Shown here one piece after another: positions 17,080 through 24,817 of a stretch of DNA of 64,000 nucleotides. The notes under the pieces are model-generated. The model was not told where the DNA came from, did not search any database, and saw only the letters and a list, made by a program, of their open reading frames with translations. A program made the translations under genes and the position numbers. Each line of letters opens with the position of its first letter. Position 1 is the stretch's first letter. The stretch covers positions 24,561 through 88,560 of the forward strand of contig CAZMHN010000001.1 of NCBI GenBank assembly GCA_964566145.1, written 5' to 3'. Source of the stretch: CAZMHN01 sp964566145 (lineage in GTDB: Bacteria > Patescibacteriota > Patescibacteriia > Veblenbacterales > UBA10138).

Positions 17080-17916
17080 ATGGCTATTCTACTCTCTGGA
17101 CGCGAACTGGCGCGTGAGGTAAGAAGCGAACTGGCCCAGCTCATCCGCGGACTGCCGAAGCGTCCTGTCTTGGGCGTAGTGCTGGTCGGGTCCGATCCGG
17201 CCTCACACCTATACGTAAAACTTAAGACCGAAGCGGCCGACGAGGTCGGCATTGTCGTTGAACTGCGGGAATTGCCCGATTCTGCCACCACCCATGACAT
17301 CATGCGACGCGTGGAAGAGTTCAATCGGCGCGAAGACGTGAACGGCATTCTGATACAACTGCCTCTCCCTCCCCAAGCCGACGCCGCGCAAATCATAGCG
17401 GCCATGGACCCGGGAAAGGACGCCGACGGATTCCACCCCGCAAATCTCGCCGCGCTGGGACGCAACGAACGTGGAATCGTACCAGGCGTCAGCCAGGGCA
17501 TCATGCGGCTCATCCGCGAAGCCGGCGTACCGCTAAAGGGCAAGCACGCCCTTCTGATGGTAAACAGCCAAGAATTCGCACTGCCGCTCGAACAGCTCCT
17601 CGCTGATGAAGGCGTTGTCTGTGAACGCTCTCACGATGCGGCAGAGAAGAAGCTCCGACACGCCGACATTGTAGTCAGCGCCCTGGGAAAGCCTCACAGC
17701 GTACCCGGGAACATGCTCAAAGACGGCGCCATAGCCATAGATGTGGGAACCACCAAGGTCGGCTCTCATGTCCTGGGTGACATTGATCCGACAGGCCTCA
17801 CAGACCGGCCGGTGTACCTCACGCCAGTTCCCGGCGGCGTCGGTCCCATGACTGTAGCTATGCTGCTCATGAATGTATATCGCCTTGCTGCCAGAGGCGC
17901 GCAAACGGTATACTAG
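17080..17916 (+). CDS. folD: FolD: methylenetetrahydrofolate dehydrogenase / methenyl-THF cyclohydrolase, with divergent nucleotide-binding loop
   Basis: Bifunctional folate enzyme oxidising methylene-THF and hydrolysing methenyl-THF to formyl-THF. The catalytic half is intact: SHLYVKLKTEAADEVGI holds the Tyr/Lys pair (YVxxK), and GILIQLPLPP and DADGFHPAN match the family. The C-terminal Rossmann half is unusual. The usual VVGRSxIVGxP loop is replaced by LLMVNSQEFALPLEQLL, and the usual TPxG segment before it reads VPGVSQGI. The end, TPVPGGVGPMTVAMLL, is canonical. Cyclohydrolase chemistry should be intact, but cofactor binding may be altered. It is 3 nt downstream of glyA and probably co-transcribed. 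Confidence 0.92.
   Translation: MAILLSGRELAREVRSELAQLIRGLPKRPVLGVVLVGSDPASHLYVKLKTEAADEVGIVVELRELPDSATTHDIMRRVEEFNRREDVNGILIQLPLPPQADAAQIIAAMDPGKDADGFHPANLAALGRNERGIVPGVSQGIMRLIREAGVPLKGKHALLMVNSQEFALPLEQLLADEGVVCERSHDAAEKKLRHADIVVSALGKPHSVPGNMLKDGAIAIDVGTTKVGSHVLGDIDPTGLTDRPVYLTPVPGGVGPMTVAMLLMNVYRLAARGAQTVY
17885..17914 (+). promoter_or_regulatory. Internal promoter in the folD 3' end
   Basis: TTGCTG (17885-17890), 18-bp spacer, TATACT (17909-17914). Initiation is predicted at about 17921, one or two nt before the ATG of the next gene (17923), again leaderless. Confidence 0.55.
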
Positions 17917-17922
17917 TGCCAT

Positions 17923-18432
17923 ATGCCGGTGAACCTCAACCTGGAACCTGACGCGAACCTGGGCAAACAGGTCATGCGCTGGAACTTCCGGGAGTTCAAA
18001 CACATAATCCGCACTCGGAGTTGGTGGGCGGCCGCCATAGTGGTGGCCGGCGGACTGGTCATCTACGGCGCGATGAGCGGCAACTTCCTATTCTCCCTCA
18101 TCATCCTGCTTGTGGCGGCACTGTTCGTTATGGAAATGCAACGCCATCCCAGGACCATTGAGTGCCGCATCACCAATCTGGGCATTGCCGTGGGTAAGAA
18201 GTTCTGGCGCTGGAGCGAGCTTATGAACTTCTGGATAGCCTACCACCCGCCCGAGGTCACGAATCTCTACCTCCTGCCCAAAGGACCGCTGGACCCTCGC
18301 GTTACGGTACCGCTCGAGCACATGAACCCGCTGTCAGTAAGGGGCGCTCTCAAGCAACATCTGGAAGAGGACCTGACGCGGGAGGACGAACCGACTTCCG
18401 AGGCTCTCACCCGCCTTCTGCGGCTCCAGTAG
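17923..18432 (+). CDS. Two-helix membrane protein with cytoplasmic PH-like domain
   Basis: A 169-residue protein of unknown function. About 30 polar residues are followed by two adjacent hydrophobic helices (about 30-48 and 52-66) with a short turn. Residues about 72-145 are then predicted beta-rich (IECRITNLGIAVGKKFWRW, NLYLLPKGPLDPRVTVPL), like small bacterial PH-type domains attached to membrane hairpins. The tail is acidic and helical. Only 6 nt separate it from folD, yet it has its own promoter (17885-17914), and a tRNA promoter follows. The domain call is from pattern only. Confidence 0.65.
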   Translation: MPVNLNLEPDANLGKQVMRWNFREFKHIIRTRSWWAAAIVVAGGLVIYGAMSGNFLFSLIILLVAALFVMEMQRHPRTIECRITNLGIAVGKKFWRWSELMNFWIAYHPPEVTNLYLLPKGPLDPRVTVPLEHMNPLSVRGALKQHLEEDLTREDEPTSEALTRLLRLQ

Positions 18433-18435
18433 GGC

Positions 18436-18464
18436 TTGCCTTCGACAGCGCCCTGCTCTATAGT
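18436..18464 (+). promoter_or_regulatory. Promoter of tRNA-Arg(GCG)
   Basis: TTGCCT (18436-18441), 17-bp spacer, TATAGT (18459-18464). Predicted start near 18471, about 48 nt before the tRNA. Confidence 0.6.
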
Positions 18465-18518
18465 AAGGTGGCTCTGGTACGGTACCGGGGCTATTTTTGA
18501 GAATTGAATACCGTTCAC

Positions 18519-18593
18519 GCCCTCGTAGTTCAATGGATAGAATGCGAGCTTGCGGAGCTTGTGATGCAGGTTCGATTCCTGCCGAGGGCACCA
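18519..18593 (+). tRNA. tRNA-Arg (anticodon GCG)
   Basis: Cloverleaf with acceptor GCCCTCG/CGAGGGC, anticodon stem CGAGC/GCTTG around TTGCGGA, T-arm CAGGTTCGATTCCTG and encoded CCA. The anticodon is GCG (18552-18554), which reads CGC directly. Bacteria usually use ACG modified to inosine for CGU/CGC/CGA, so this choice is uncommon. Confidence 0.95.
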
Positions 18594-18605
18594 GGAATTT
18601 TGCTC

Positions 18606-18635
18606 CATCCCGCTTGTTAGGCGGGGTGGATTTTT
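18606..18635 (+). terminator. Terminator after tRNA-Arg(GCG)
   Basis: 8-bp stem 18606-18613 with 18621-18628, followed by GATTTTT (18629-18635). Confidence 0.75.
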
Positions 18636-18655
18636 AGCTGCAACAGCGCAATAAT
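18627..18655 (+). promoter_or_regulatory. Likely leaderless promoter of recG
   Basis: TGGATT (18627-18632), 17-bp spacer, AATAAT (18650-18655). Initiation would fall at the recG start codon (18662). The -35 part overlaps the preceding terminator and is weak. Confidence 0.45.
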
Positions 18656-18661
18656 AGGGCC

Positions 18662-20713
18662 ATGCTCCAGCTCGAAGACGCTGTAACCGCGCTACCCGGG
18701 GTCGGTACGGCAATCCAGAAACGACTGCAACGCTTGGGCGTAAATTGCATCCGCGACCTCTTGTACCACTTTCCATCCCGGTACGAGGATTTTTCCCGCC
18801 TCCTGCCGATACGCGAACTCAAGACCGGCGAACGCGTCACCATACACGGCAAGGTACAGCTAGTGAACAGCCGCCGCGCATTCAGGCGACGCCTCAACAT
18901 TACCGAGGCGCTCATATCCGACGGTTCAGGCAGCGTGAAGGCCGTCTGGTTCAATCAGCCGTACCTGGCAAAACAGCTCGCACCCGGAACCGAGGTGCTG
19001 CTGGCGGGACAACTCGCTCACTCCAAATACGGGTTGCAACTTGAGCACCCGACGCTTGAGCTGGCGGAACGTGGAGGAATACACACAGGCCGGCTGGTAC
19101 CTATTTACCCTACCGTAGCGGATTTGCCGCAACGTACTTTGCGTACGGTTATTGCCAGGATATTGCCCTTGGCCCAAAACCTTGCCGACTGGCTGCCGAA
19201 AGAAGTGCTCAGAGGGGCTTACCTGACCGGATTGGCGGAATCCGTGCGCCAACTCCACGCCCCGGAAACAGGCTCGGCTTTGGCCGGGGCCAGGCGACGG
19301 GTCGCTTTCGAGGAATTGTTCCTCATACACCTGGCATCTCGCCTGGCCCGACTGCCGCTGACACAGCGCACAGCGGCGGCCATACCTTTCGACGAACGCA
19401 CAAAAGAACTGGTTGCTTCCCTGCCGTGGCAGCTGACCCAGGGACAGCGGCTGTCCGCCTGGCAAATCATACAGGACATGGGCAAAGCCGTGCCCATGCT
19501 GCGGCTACTGGAGGGCGACGTCGGCAGCGGCAAAACTGTGGTAGCGGGCCTGGCCTGCTTCAATGCCTGCCTGGCGGGCTACCAAGCGGCCATCATGGCG
19601 CCGACCGAGATATTGGCCCAGCAACACTACGCCACGCTCACCAAGCTTTTCCGCAACTGGCCCATTAGATTGGGGCTGGTAACGCGGGGTAAATATTCCG
19701 CATCGGACGCGGACGAAGCATCCCCTGCCGTCGTAAAGCGCAGGGTAGCGAACGGCGACATAGGCCTCACCATAGGCACGCATGCGCTCCTGGAATCTTC
19801 AATCTCATTCGGGCGACTGGGCTTGATCGTGGTAGACGAACAGCACAGGTTCGGGGTGGAGCAAAGGAAACTGCTGACGGAACAGAGCGGCCTCACTCCC
19901 CACCTGCTGTCGCTATCGGCCACGCCCATACCGCGCTCGCTGGCCCTCACCATATTCGGAGACCTTGAGTTATCCGTGCTCAAAGACCTGCCCGCTGGAC
20001 GGCGAACAATTGACACGCGCATCGTCCCGCCGGATAAACGGAACGAGGCATATGAACTCATCCGGCGCGAAGTGTCAGCTGGCAACCGTGCTTTCATTGT
20101 GTGCCCGCTTATCGACGAATCGGACGCGCTGGGAGTGCGAGCGGCCACGGAAGAACATGAGCGCTTGTCACGCGAGGTGTTCCCCGATCTAAAACTTGGG
20201 CTGTTACACGGCAAGCTTACCTCCAAAGATAAAGCTGAGGCGCTGGAAAAGTTCAGGCGCGGTGAAACGCCAGTACTCGTATGCACTTCCGTAATCGAGG
20301 TGGGGGTGGATGTACCCGAAGCCGCCGTTATGGCCATCGAGGGCGCCGACAGATTCGGAGTTGCCCAGCTCCATCAGTTCCGGGGCCGAGTTGGGCGGTC
20401 GGAACGGCAAAGCTATTGCCTGCTCGTTTCTGATTCGACCTCGCCGCGGGCGCTGGAACGCTTGAAGGCCCTGACCAAATTCTCGAACGGGTTCGAACTG
20501 GCCGAGTTCGACCTTTCACAGCGCGGGCCGGGCGACCTGCTCGGGGCCGCACAATCCGGCTTCTTCAAACTCAGGTTCGCCAACCTGGCGGACGCCAAAC
20601 TGCTCAACGAGGTCCGCCGGGCCGCCGACGCACTGCTGGAACAAGACCAGTCGCTCGCGCACTGGCCTGCGGTAAAACGCAAGCTTCAAGGAATCCTGGC
20701 TCACGGCGAATAA
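18662..20713 (+). CDS. recG: ATP-dependent DNA helicase RecG
   Basis: RecG remodels stalled forks and branched DNA. The N-terminal wedge/OB region includes GVGTAIQKRLQRLGV (HhH-like) and LLYHFPSRYEDFS. Superfamily 2 motifs follow: Walker A GDVGSGKTVVAGL, motif Ia MAPTEILAQQHY, DEQH box VVDEQHRFGVEQR, motif III LSATPIPRSLALT, motif V EVGVDVPEA and motif VI HQFRGRVGRSERQS. At 683 residues it has full length. It starts at 18662 directly after the predicted promoter and is followed by an independent promoter at 20716. Confidence 0.97.
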   Translation: MLQLEDAVTALPGVGTAIQKRLQRLGVNCIRDLLYHFPSRYEDFSRLLPIRELKTGERVTIHGKVQLVNSRRAFRRRLNITEALISDGSGSVKAVWFNQPYLAKQLAPGTEVLLAGQLAHSKYGLQLEHPTLELAERGGIHTGRLVPIYPTVADLPQRTLRTVIARILPLAQNLADWLPKEVLRGAYLTGLAESVRQLHAPETGSALAGARRRVAFEELFLIHLASRLARLPLTQRTAAAIPFDERTKELVASLPWQLTQGQRLSAWQIIQDMGKAVPMLRLLEGDVGSGKTVVAGLACFNACLAGYQAAIMAPTEILAQQHYATLTKLFRNWPIRLGLVTRGKYSASDADEASPAVVKRRVANGDIGLTIGTHALLESSISFGRLGLIVVDEQHRFGVEQRKLLTEQSGLTPHLLSLSATPIPRSLALTIFGDLELSVLKDLPAGRRTIDTRIVPPDKRNEAYELIRREVSAGNRAFIVCPLIDESDALGVRAATEEHERLSREVFPDLKLGLLHGKLTSKDKAEALEKFRRGETPVLVCTSVIEVGVDVPEAAVMAIEGADRFGVAQLHQFRGRVGRSERQSYCLLVSDSTSPRALERLKALTKFSNGFELAEFDLSQRGPGDLLGAAQSGFFKLRFANLADAKLLNEVRRAADALLEQDQSLAHWPAVKRKLQGILAHGE

Positions 20714-20715
20714 AC

Positions 20716-20743
20716 TTGACGGTTCGCCGCAAACAGGTACACT
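20716..20743 (+). promoter_or_regulatory. Promoter of the structured leader / 89-residue gene
   Basis: TTGACG (20716-20721), 16-bp spacer, TACACT (20738-20743), directly after the recG stop. A perfect TATAAT at 20897-20902 could be a second, internal start, although it lacks a clear -35. Confidence 0.65.
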
Positions 20744-20749
20744 GGCCTG

Positions 20750-21077
20750 TATTGAACGATTCGTTCTTTGACATTGATAAAGCTCGGCCGGGCTGCATAA
20801 CCAACCCGGCACAACCGGGGTTTCAGGGCCCTTGTGCCCTACACTCGCTTCCCCGGAACATTATGATTCGGGTAACTAGGAGTGCAGCTCCGGCCTTATA
20901 ATTTATTTTACCCCGGCATGATTCCAATCGGCCGGCCATACAACCAATCACTATCCATCACGCGGAGGAATCCATGCTCTTCGACAGCAGCTAGCCGCAT
21001 GACCTCACTGCCACCCTGTGTACGGCATTAATCCACGATCCAAACAAACCTACCCATGTAAAAAGCGAGAGCGATAT
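20750..21077 (+). ncRNA. Long structured 5' leader or small RNA upstream of the 89-residue gene
   Basis: About 330 nt without a long gene but with much secondary structure. Hairpin GCCGGG/CCCGGC (20787-20792 with 20805-20810). A two-layer hairpin CCGGGG/CCCCGG (20815-20820 with 20851-20856) encloses AGGGC/GCCCT (20825-20829 with 20836-20840). A third hairpin GGAG/CTCC (20879-20882 with 20888-20891). CCGGA at 20853-20857 can instead pair with TCCGG near 20890, so two alternative folds compete, as in riboswitch-type leaders. A very short gene with a perfect ribosome-binding site lies downstream at 20974. No known RNA family was recognised. Confidence 0.45.
20974..20994 (+). CDS. Putative six-codon leader peptide MLFDSS
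   Basis: ATG-CTC-TTC-GAC-AGC-AGC-TAG preceded by GGAGG (20964-20968) at 5-nt spacing, one of the best Shine-Dalgarno sites in the window. It lies between the structured leader and the 89-residue gene whose start is 84 nt downstream. A regulatory upstream peptide is inferred; chance occurrence is possible at this length. Confidence 0.35.
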   Translation: MLFDSS

Positions 21078-21347
21078 ATGAAGCAAAACACAAATGGCAA
21101 CGGCGGCGGTTCAAGCTGGCGAGATATAGGTTGGTGGAAAAATCGAAAAAACCAACGTATACACCGCATCGTGGTGAATATGAGCAACTTGTGCGTCCAG
21201 GAGCCTGTTGGATGCGACAACAACATCTTCGCCATGGTGCGAGAACTTGCAGCGCGGGAACTTCCCCATAAGGTGGACCAACAGGTTTTGCAGGACTTGG
21301 GATTCAAACCTGTGTCGCCAACGCCGGAAACTGTTCTTTCCAAGTAA
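21078..21347 (+). CDS. Small hypothetical protein, 89 residues
   Basis: Unrecognised cytoplasmic protein. The N-terminal 20 residues are polar and Gly/Asn-rich (MKQNTNGNGGGSSWRDIGWW), followed by a basic stretch (KNRKNQRIHRI) and a C-terminal helical part (FAMVRELAARELPHKVDQQV). Only two cysteines are present (CVQEPVGC), and there is no membrane segment. The start at 21078 is chosen from GAGAG upstream; an in-frame GTG at 21018 is less likely. The gene has an upstream promoter and leader and ends at a strong terminator (21369-21404), so it is an independent unit between recG and radA. Confidence 0.6.
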   Translation: MKQNTNGNGGGSSWRDIGWWKNRKNQRIHRIVVNMSNLCVQEPVGCDNNIFAMVRELAARELPHKVDQQVLQDLGFKPVSPTPETVLSK

Positions 21348-21368
21348 CCTTCACACCATTGTACCCCG

Positions 21369-21404
21369 GGGGCTAGTTCGCAAGAGCTGGCCCCTTTTCT
21401 TTTT
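21369..21404 (+). terminator. Terminator of the 89-residue gene
   Basis: 8-bp stem 21369-21376 with 21387-21394 (one G-U), 10-nt loop, then TTTTCTTTTT. It faces the convergent radA end at 21418. Confidence 0.85.
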
Positions 21405-21417
21405 GTCCGGACGTCCG

Positions 21418-22764
21418 CTAGTGCCTCACCCAGTCCACAGCCTCGGCCACAGTACGGACCGCTACCACTTGCATGTCTTTGGGTGGATGGATGTCGCCGG
21501 GCAACGTCGGCACCAACGCCTGCTTGAAACCAAGCCGCCCTGCCTCCATGAGGCGCTTGCCCATGCCCGTAACCGGACGCACTTCGCCGCCCAAGCCAAC
21601 CTCGCCGAACACCATGAGATCCTGAGGCAAGGTCTTCTTTAGGGCGGCCGAGGCCACGGCCGCGCACACGGCCAGATCCAAAGCCGGCTCGCGGCTACGA
21701 AAGCCTCCGGCCAGGTTTATGTATACGTCGCTGAAGTTGAGCCTGACGCCGGCCCGCTCCCCCAGGACCGCCAGCAGAACCTGCAGACGGTTCGCGTCGA
21801 ACCCAGTGGTGGCGCGCGTCGGCCTGGACTGATGCGCCCTAGTGACCAGGGCCTGAAGCTCTATGGCCAGGCTCCGCGAACCTTCCAGCACGCAAGTCAC
21901 GCACGAACCTGCGCCGTGATGGCGTTCGCGCAGGAACAGCTCAGACGGATTTGCCACCTCCGCAAGTCCCCTGTCATCAATCTTGAACACCCCCACCTCA
22001 TCGGTCGATCCGAAACGGTTCTTGGAAGCGCGTAAAAATCTCAGAGATTGATGCGGGTCGCCGTCCAGGGCCAACACCACGTCCACCAGATGCTCCACAG
22101 TCTTGGGGCCGGCGGCTATGCCTTCCTTGGTCACATGCCCGACAATGGCAACGGGAACTCCGGTAGCCTTGGCTGTCTGCGCCAGCTCAGCGGCCACGGC
22201 CCGCACCTGGTTGGGCGAGCCCAGCGAGCCGTCCGTGCCTGGGTGCTGAAAAGTCTGCAAGCTGTCCACCACGGTAAGCTGAGGCAGGCGCTGTCTTATG
22301 GACGCCGTAAGCGCTAACACGTCGGTACTGGAAACGAACGCCAAAGACTCCCCTTTCAAACCAAGCCTGTGAAAACGTCCGGCTACCTGTTCGGCGGATT
22401 CCTCACCCGAGGCATAGAGCGCCGACGCGGCTCTTCCGGCTATAGCCAGAAACAAAGTGGACTTGCCTACGCCAGGTTCGCCGGACACCAACAATACGCT
22501 CCCCTTGGCCAGGCCGCCGCCCAGCACGCGGTCGGCCTCGGCAAAACCGGTTGCCGTCTTAGGCGCCTGCACCGCTCCCGCTTGCGACAAAGACACGGCC
22601 TCGGCCGGAACGCTCGACGGACCGACGGGCTTCCTGGCCGCTTGAATCGCGGCGCCTTCAGTCCCTATGGTGCCGAACTTGCCGCATTGCGAACACCGGC
22701 CAGTCCACTTCGGATACTGGGCGTCACAGTTTGAGCACGCATACACAATGGATACCTTGGCCAT
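21418..22764 (-). CDS. radA: DNA repair protein RadA
   Basis: RadA is a RecA-like hexameric motor that helps branch migration in recombination. Seen in order: zinc finger CSNCDAQYPKWTGRCSQC (residues 9-26), Walker A SGEPGVGKSTLF, the RadA-specific KNRFG motif in RASKNRFGSTDEVGVF, and a Lon-protease-like C-terminal domain (GGFRSREPALDLAVCAAVAS, FGEVGLGGEVRPV). It is 448 residues from the ATG at 22764 (MAKVSIVYAC); a GTG two codons earlier is less likely. It lies 21 nt downstream of the last gene of the secretion-like locus and could be read through from it. Confidence 0.97.
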   Translation of the reverse strand: MAKVSIVYACSNCDAQYPKWTGRCSQCGKFGTIGTEGAAIQAARKPVGPSSVPAEAVSLSQAGAVQAPKTATGFAEADRVLGGGLAKGSVLLVSGEPGVGKSTLFLAIAGRAASALYASGEESAEQVAGRFHRLGLKGESLAFVSSTDVLALTASIRQRLPQLTVVDSLQTFQHPGTDGSLGSPNQVRAVAAELAQTAKATGVPVAIVGHVTKEGIAAGPKTVEHLVDVVLALDGDPHQSLRFLRASKNRFGSTDEVGVFKIDDRGLAEVANPSELFLRERHHGAGSCVTCVLEGSRSLAIELQALVTRAHQSRPTRATTGFDANRLQVLLAVLGERAGVRLNFSDVYINLAGGFRSREPALDLAVCAAVASAALKKTLPQDLMVFGEVGLGGEVRPVTGMGKRLMEAGRLGFKQALVPTLPGDIHPPKDMQVVAVRTVAEAVDWVRH

Positions 22765-22785
22765 AACCACCGCGCCGGAAACAAA

Positions 22786-24138
22786 TCAGTTACAGCATGA
22801 GGACATCTTCGGCTTCTCAAAATGCCAGGGCTCGGAACACAGCTTACAAAAACCCTGGTCACGCATAGCTTGGATGACAGCCGCCATGGCCGTATTCTGT
22901 TCGCACAACGTCTTGTTCTTAAGGCACTCCTTCTGGGTGATGGCCTGCACGCTACCCATAGATGGCCATACGTCCACCGCCCGACCGGTGGTATGCGGAC
23001 AACTTATCGGCCCGTTGTTCATCATGCACGTAGTGGGACGGCCAGGCTTTGGATTGCATGATATAGGCGGGTTGCACGGCGGACTGGCACACGGGGTATT
23101 CTGACAGTTCAGGGCAATAAGCTCGCGTTGCTTGGCTTCACTGCGGAGGCCAGAAGCAATGACCAGGCTAATCCCTTTGTTCTTGAGCGCGCTCGCCGCC
23201 TTTTCCAAGTCAATCGCGATTGAATAATCCACCCGCTGGCCCGAGCTGTTTATGATATTGTCACCGGACACTGCCCATGCCGTTGGCGAACTTTGAGTGG
23301 AGACGTCCTCACTTGATTCCAGCGTATCAAGACTGAACTCTATGCGGTCTATTGGCGTAATTGCATCCAGAGACTGCAAATCAACCAACGCCGGATTCAC
23401 GAGCGAAAGCAGAGAATAGGAAATAAGCGCAATGACCAATCCGGACAATGCACTAAAAATTGTGTCGTTGGCATCAGTTATCTTGGTGGGACTGCCTGCG
23501 GCTATGATGCGCTTGAAGCCGCCCCACATCACCATGACCACGGCGACCACGGCCAGCATGGCCACAAAAAAGCGGTAGAAAAGGGCGAAATAATGCACTG
23601 CGGTCGAAGCGGTAATGACTATTCCCTCGCCTGCCCGGACGGTAAAGTTGGCTCCTCCAATAGTAATGCTACCCGGAATAGTAACCTGTGGTATGAAAGT
23701 AACCGAGCTGGCTGGCGATGGAGTTTCAGAATCAAGATCAAGCGGCAAGGTTGACGCCACGGTCGATGATACAACAACTGCGTCATCGATAACATCTTGC
23801 TCACCCCCAGGCGCCGCCAGCATCACTGTCTTGACACAGGCATACTCCGCCTGATTCGTACCGATGGGGCGATAACAGCACACGTACCTGGGAACGCCCG
23901 GCATGGAACTGCCTTCTAGGCCCGGACACATAACCTCATTTCCAGTTATACCGCAGGTATCATCGCTGGGGTCGCCTACGTTATTGGTATTGTAGGCTGT
24001 GAATGCGGCCGGTAAATAGGCGCTGTCAGCGACCTTGCACGCTTCCGCCGCGTCCTGACCAGTCTGGGCCATAGCCAGCATAGGCACCACCAATGCCGTT
24101 ACGCACCATATGCCGGATAAAATCCACAGCCTGCTCAT
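22786..24138 (-). CDS. VirB2-like pilin domain fused to an M15-type D,D-carboxypeptidase-like domain
   Basis: A composite exported protein of 450 residues. It starts with a signal peptide (about 1-25, ending MLAMAQ) and a Cys-containing extracellular part (about 30-100). Two hydrophobic helices (about 180-250) match the other pilin-like gene in this locus: AMLAVVAVVMVMWGGFKR, then AAGSPTKITDAND and ALSGLVIALISYSLLSLVNP. This is the VirB2/TrbC-type pattern. The C-terminal part (about 300-450) carries the zinc-peptidase M15/VanY-like motifs SGLRSEAKQ, HTTGRAVDVW (H..D) and EPWHFE (WH.E). It also holds about 15 cysteines, including CASPPCNPPISC. Inferred role: a membrane-anchored wall-cutting or wall-binding component of the secretion machine. 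It is the last gene of the operon. Confidence 0.7.
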   Translation of the reverse strand: MSRLWILSGIWCVTALVVPMLAMAQTGQDAAEACKVADSAYLPAAFTAYNTNNVGDPSDDTCGITGNEVMCPGLEGSSMPGVPRYVCCYRPIGTNQAEYACVKTVMLAAPGGEQDVIDDAVVVSSTVASTLPLDLDSETPSPASSVTFIPQVTIPGSITIGGANFTVRAGEGIVITASTAVHYFALFYRFFVAMLAVVAVVMVMWGGFKRIIAAGSPTKITDANDTIFSALSGLVIALISYSLLSLVNPALVDLQSLDAITPIDRIEFSLDTLESSEDVSTQSSPTAWAVSGDNIINSSGQRVDYSIAIDLEKAASALKNKGISLVIASGLRSEAKQRELIALNCQNTPCASPPCNPPISCNPKPGRPTTCMMNNGPISCPHTTGRAVDVWPSMGSVQAITQKECLKNKTLCEQNTAMAAVIQAMRDQGFCKLCSEPWHFEKPKMSSCCN

Positions 24139-24157
24139 ATCTCAAGCATAAAGGTGC

Positions 24158-24808
24158 TTAGAGTTGCTGTCGAATTATGGCTTCCAGATCGGAAGCGGTA
24201 AGCAGGCCGCTCCACGCCTGGCCGTTGATTACAAAGTAGGGCGTCCCGTCGATGCCTATGGCGTCCCCCTCCCGCCGATTGCGTTCTACTATCGCCTGCG
24301 TCTCTTTGCCGTCCAGACACCTTATGAACTGCGGCAGCCTTAAACCCACCTCTCCCGCCAGCTCAACATAGGCATCGTTGCCCAAGCGTGCCTGTTCACG
24401 GAACAGGACGTCGTGGTACTGCCAGAATTTGCCCTGCTGATGCGCACACTGCGCCGCTATAGCCGCAGGCAGTGCTTCGTCGTGTCCAGGCACCGGGTAA
24501 TCCTTCCATACCAGCCTGGCCTTGCCGCCGGAACTCTCAACCGCCTGCCTTGCCGCCGGAGCGGACTGGGCGCAATAGGGGCACTGGAAGTCGCTGAACT
24601 CGACTATGGTGACATTGGCGGTGCCAGACCCCAGGCTGGGATCAGCCGCGAACACCTGCACTTGCGCAGGCAACTTATAATCCAACGGCTCCTCGAGCGG
24701 CACTGGACCGGAAGAGCCCTTGGGCCAAGCTTTCACTGCTGCCATTGCCAGCACTATGCAACTCACGCCTAGAAGCCAGAGCAATGGCGAACGAATCCAC
24801 GCCGGCAT
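24158..24808 (-). CDS. Membrane-anchored DsbA/thioredoxin-like thiol-disulfide oxidoreductase
   Basis: An N-terminal anchor (about residues 8-27, LLWLLGVSCIVLAMAAVKAW) is followed by an extracytoplasmic thioredoxin fold with inserted helical domain, as in DsbA. The active site FSDFQCPYCAQS has C76-P-Y-C79, and the cis-proline loop GIDGTPYFVING is intact. CPYC is oxidising-type in related DsbA-like proteins. The gene is embedded in the secretion-like operon, next to several exported Cys-rich proteins including one with about 130 Cys. The most likely role is forming their disulfides. No DsbB/VKOR partner is visible in the window. Confidence 0.88.
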   Translation of the reverse strand: MPAWIRSPLLWLLGVSCIVLAMAAVKAWPKGSSGPVPLEEPLDYKLPAQVQVFAADPSLGSGTANVTIVEFSDFQCPYCAQSAPAARQAVESSGGKARLVWKDYPVPGHDEALPAAIAAQCAHQQGKFWQYHDVLFREQARLGNDAYVELAGEVGLRLPQFIRCLDGKETQAIVERNRREGDAIGIDGTPYFVINGQAWSGLLTASDLEAIIRQQL

Positions 24809-24817
24809 AGCGAGTCA

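Noticed and set aside
18334..18591. Small leftward frames over tRNA-Arg(GCG)
   Set aside because: Antisense of the tRNA; the tRNA has a perfect cloverleaf and promoter.
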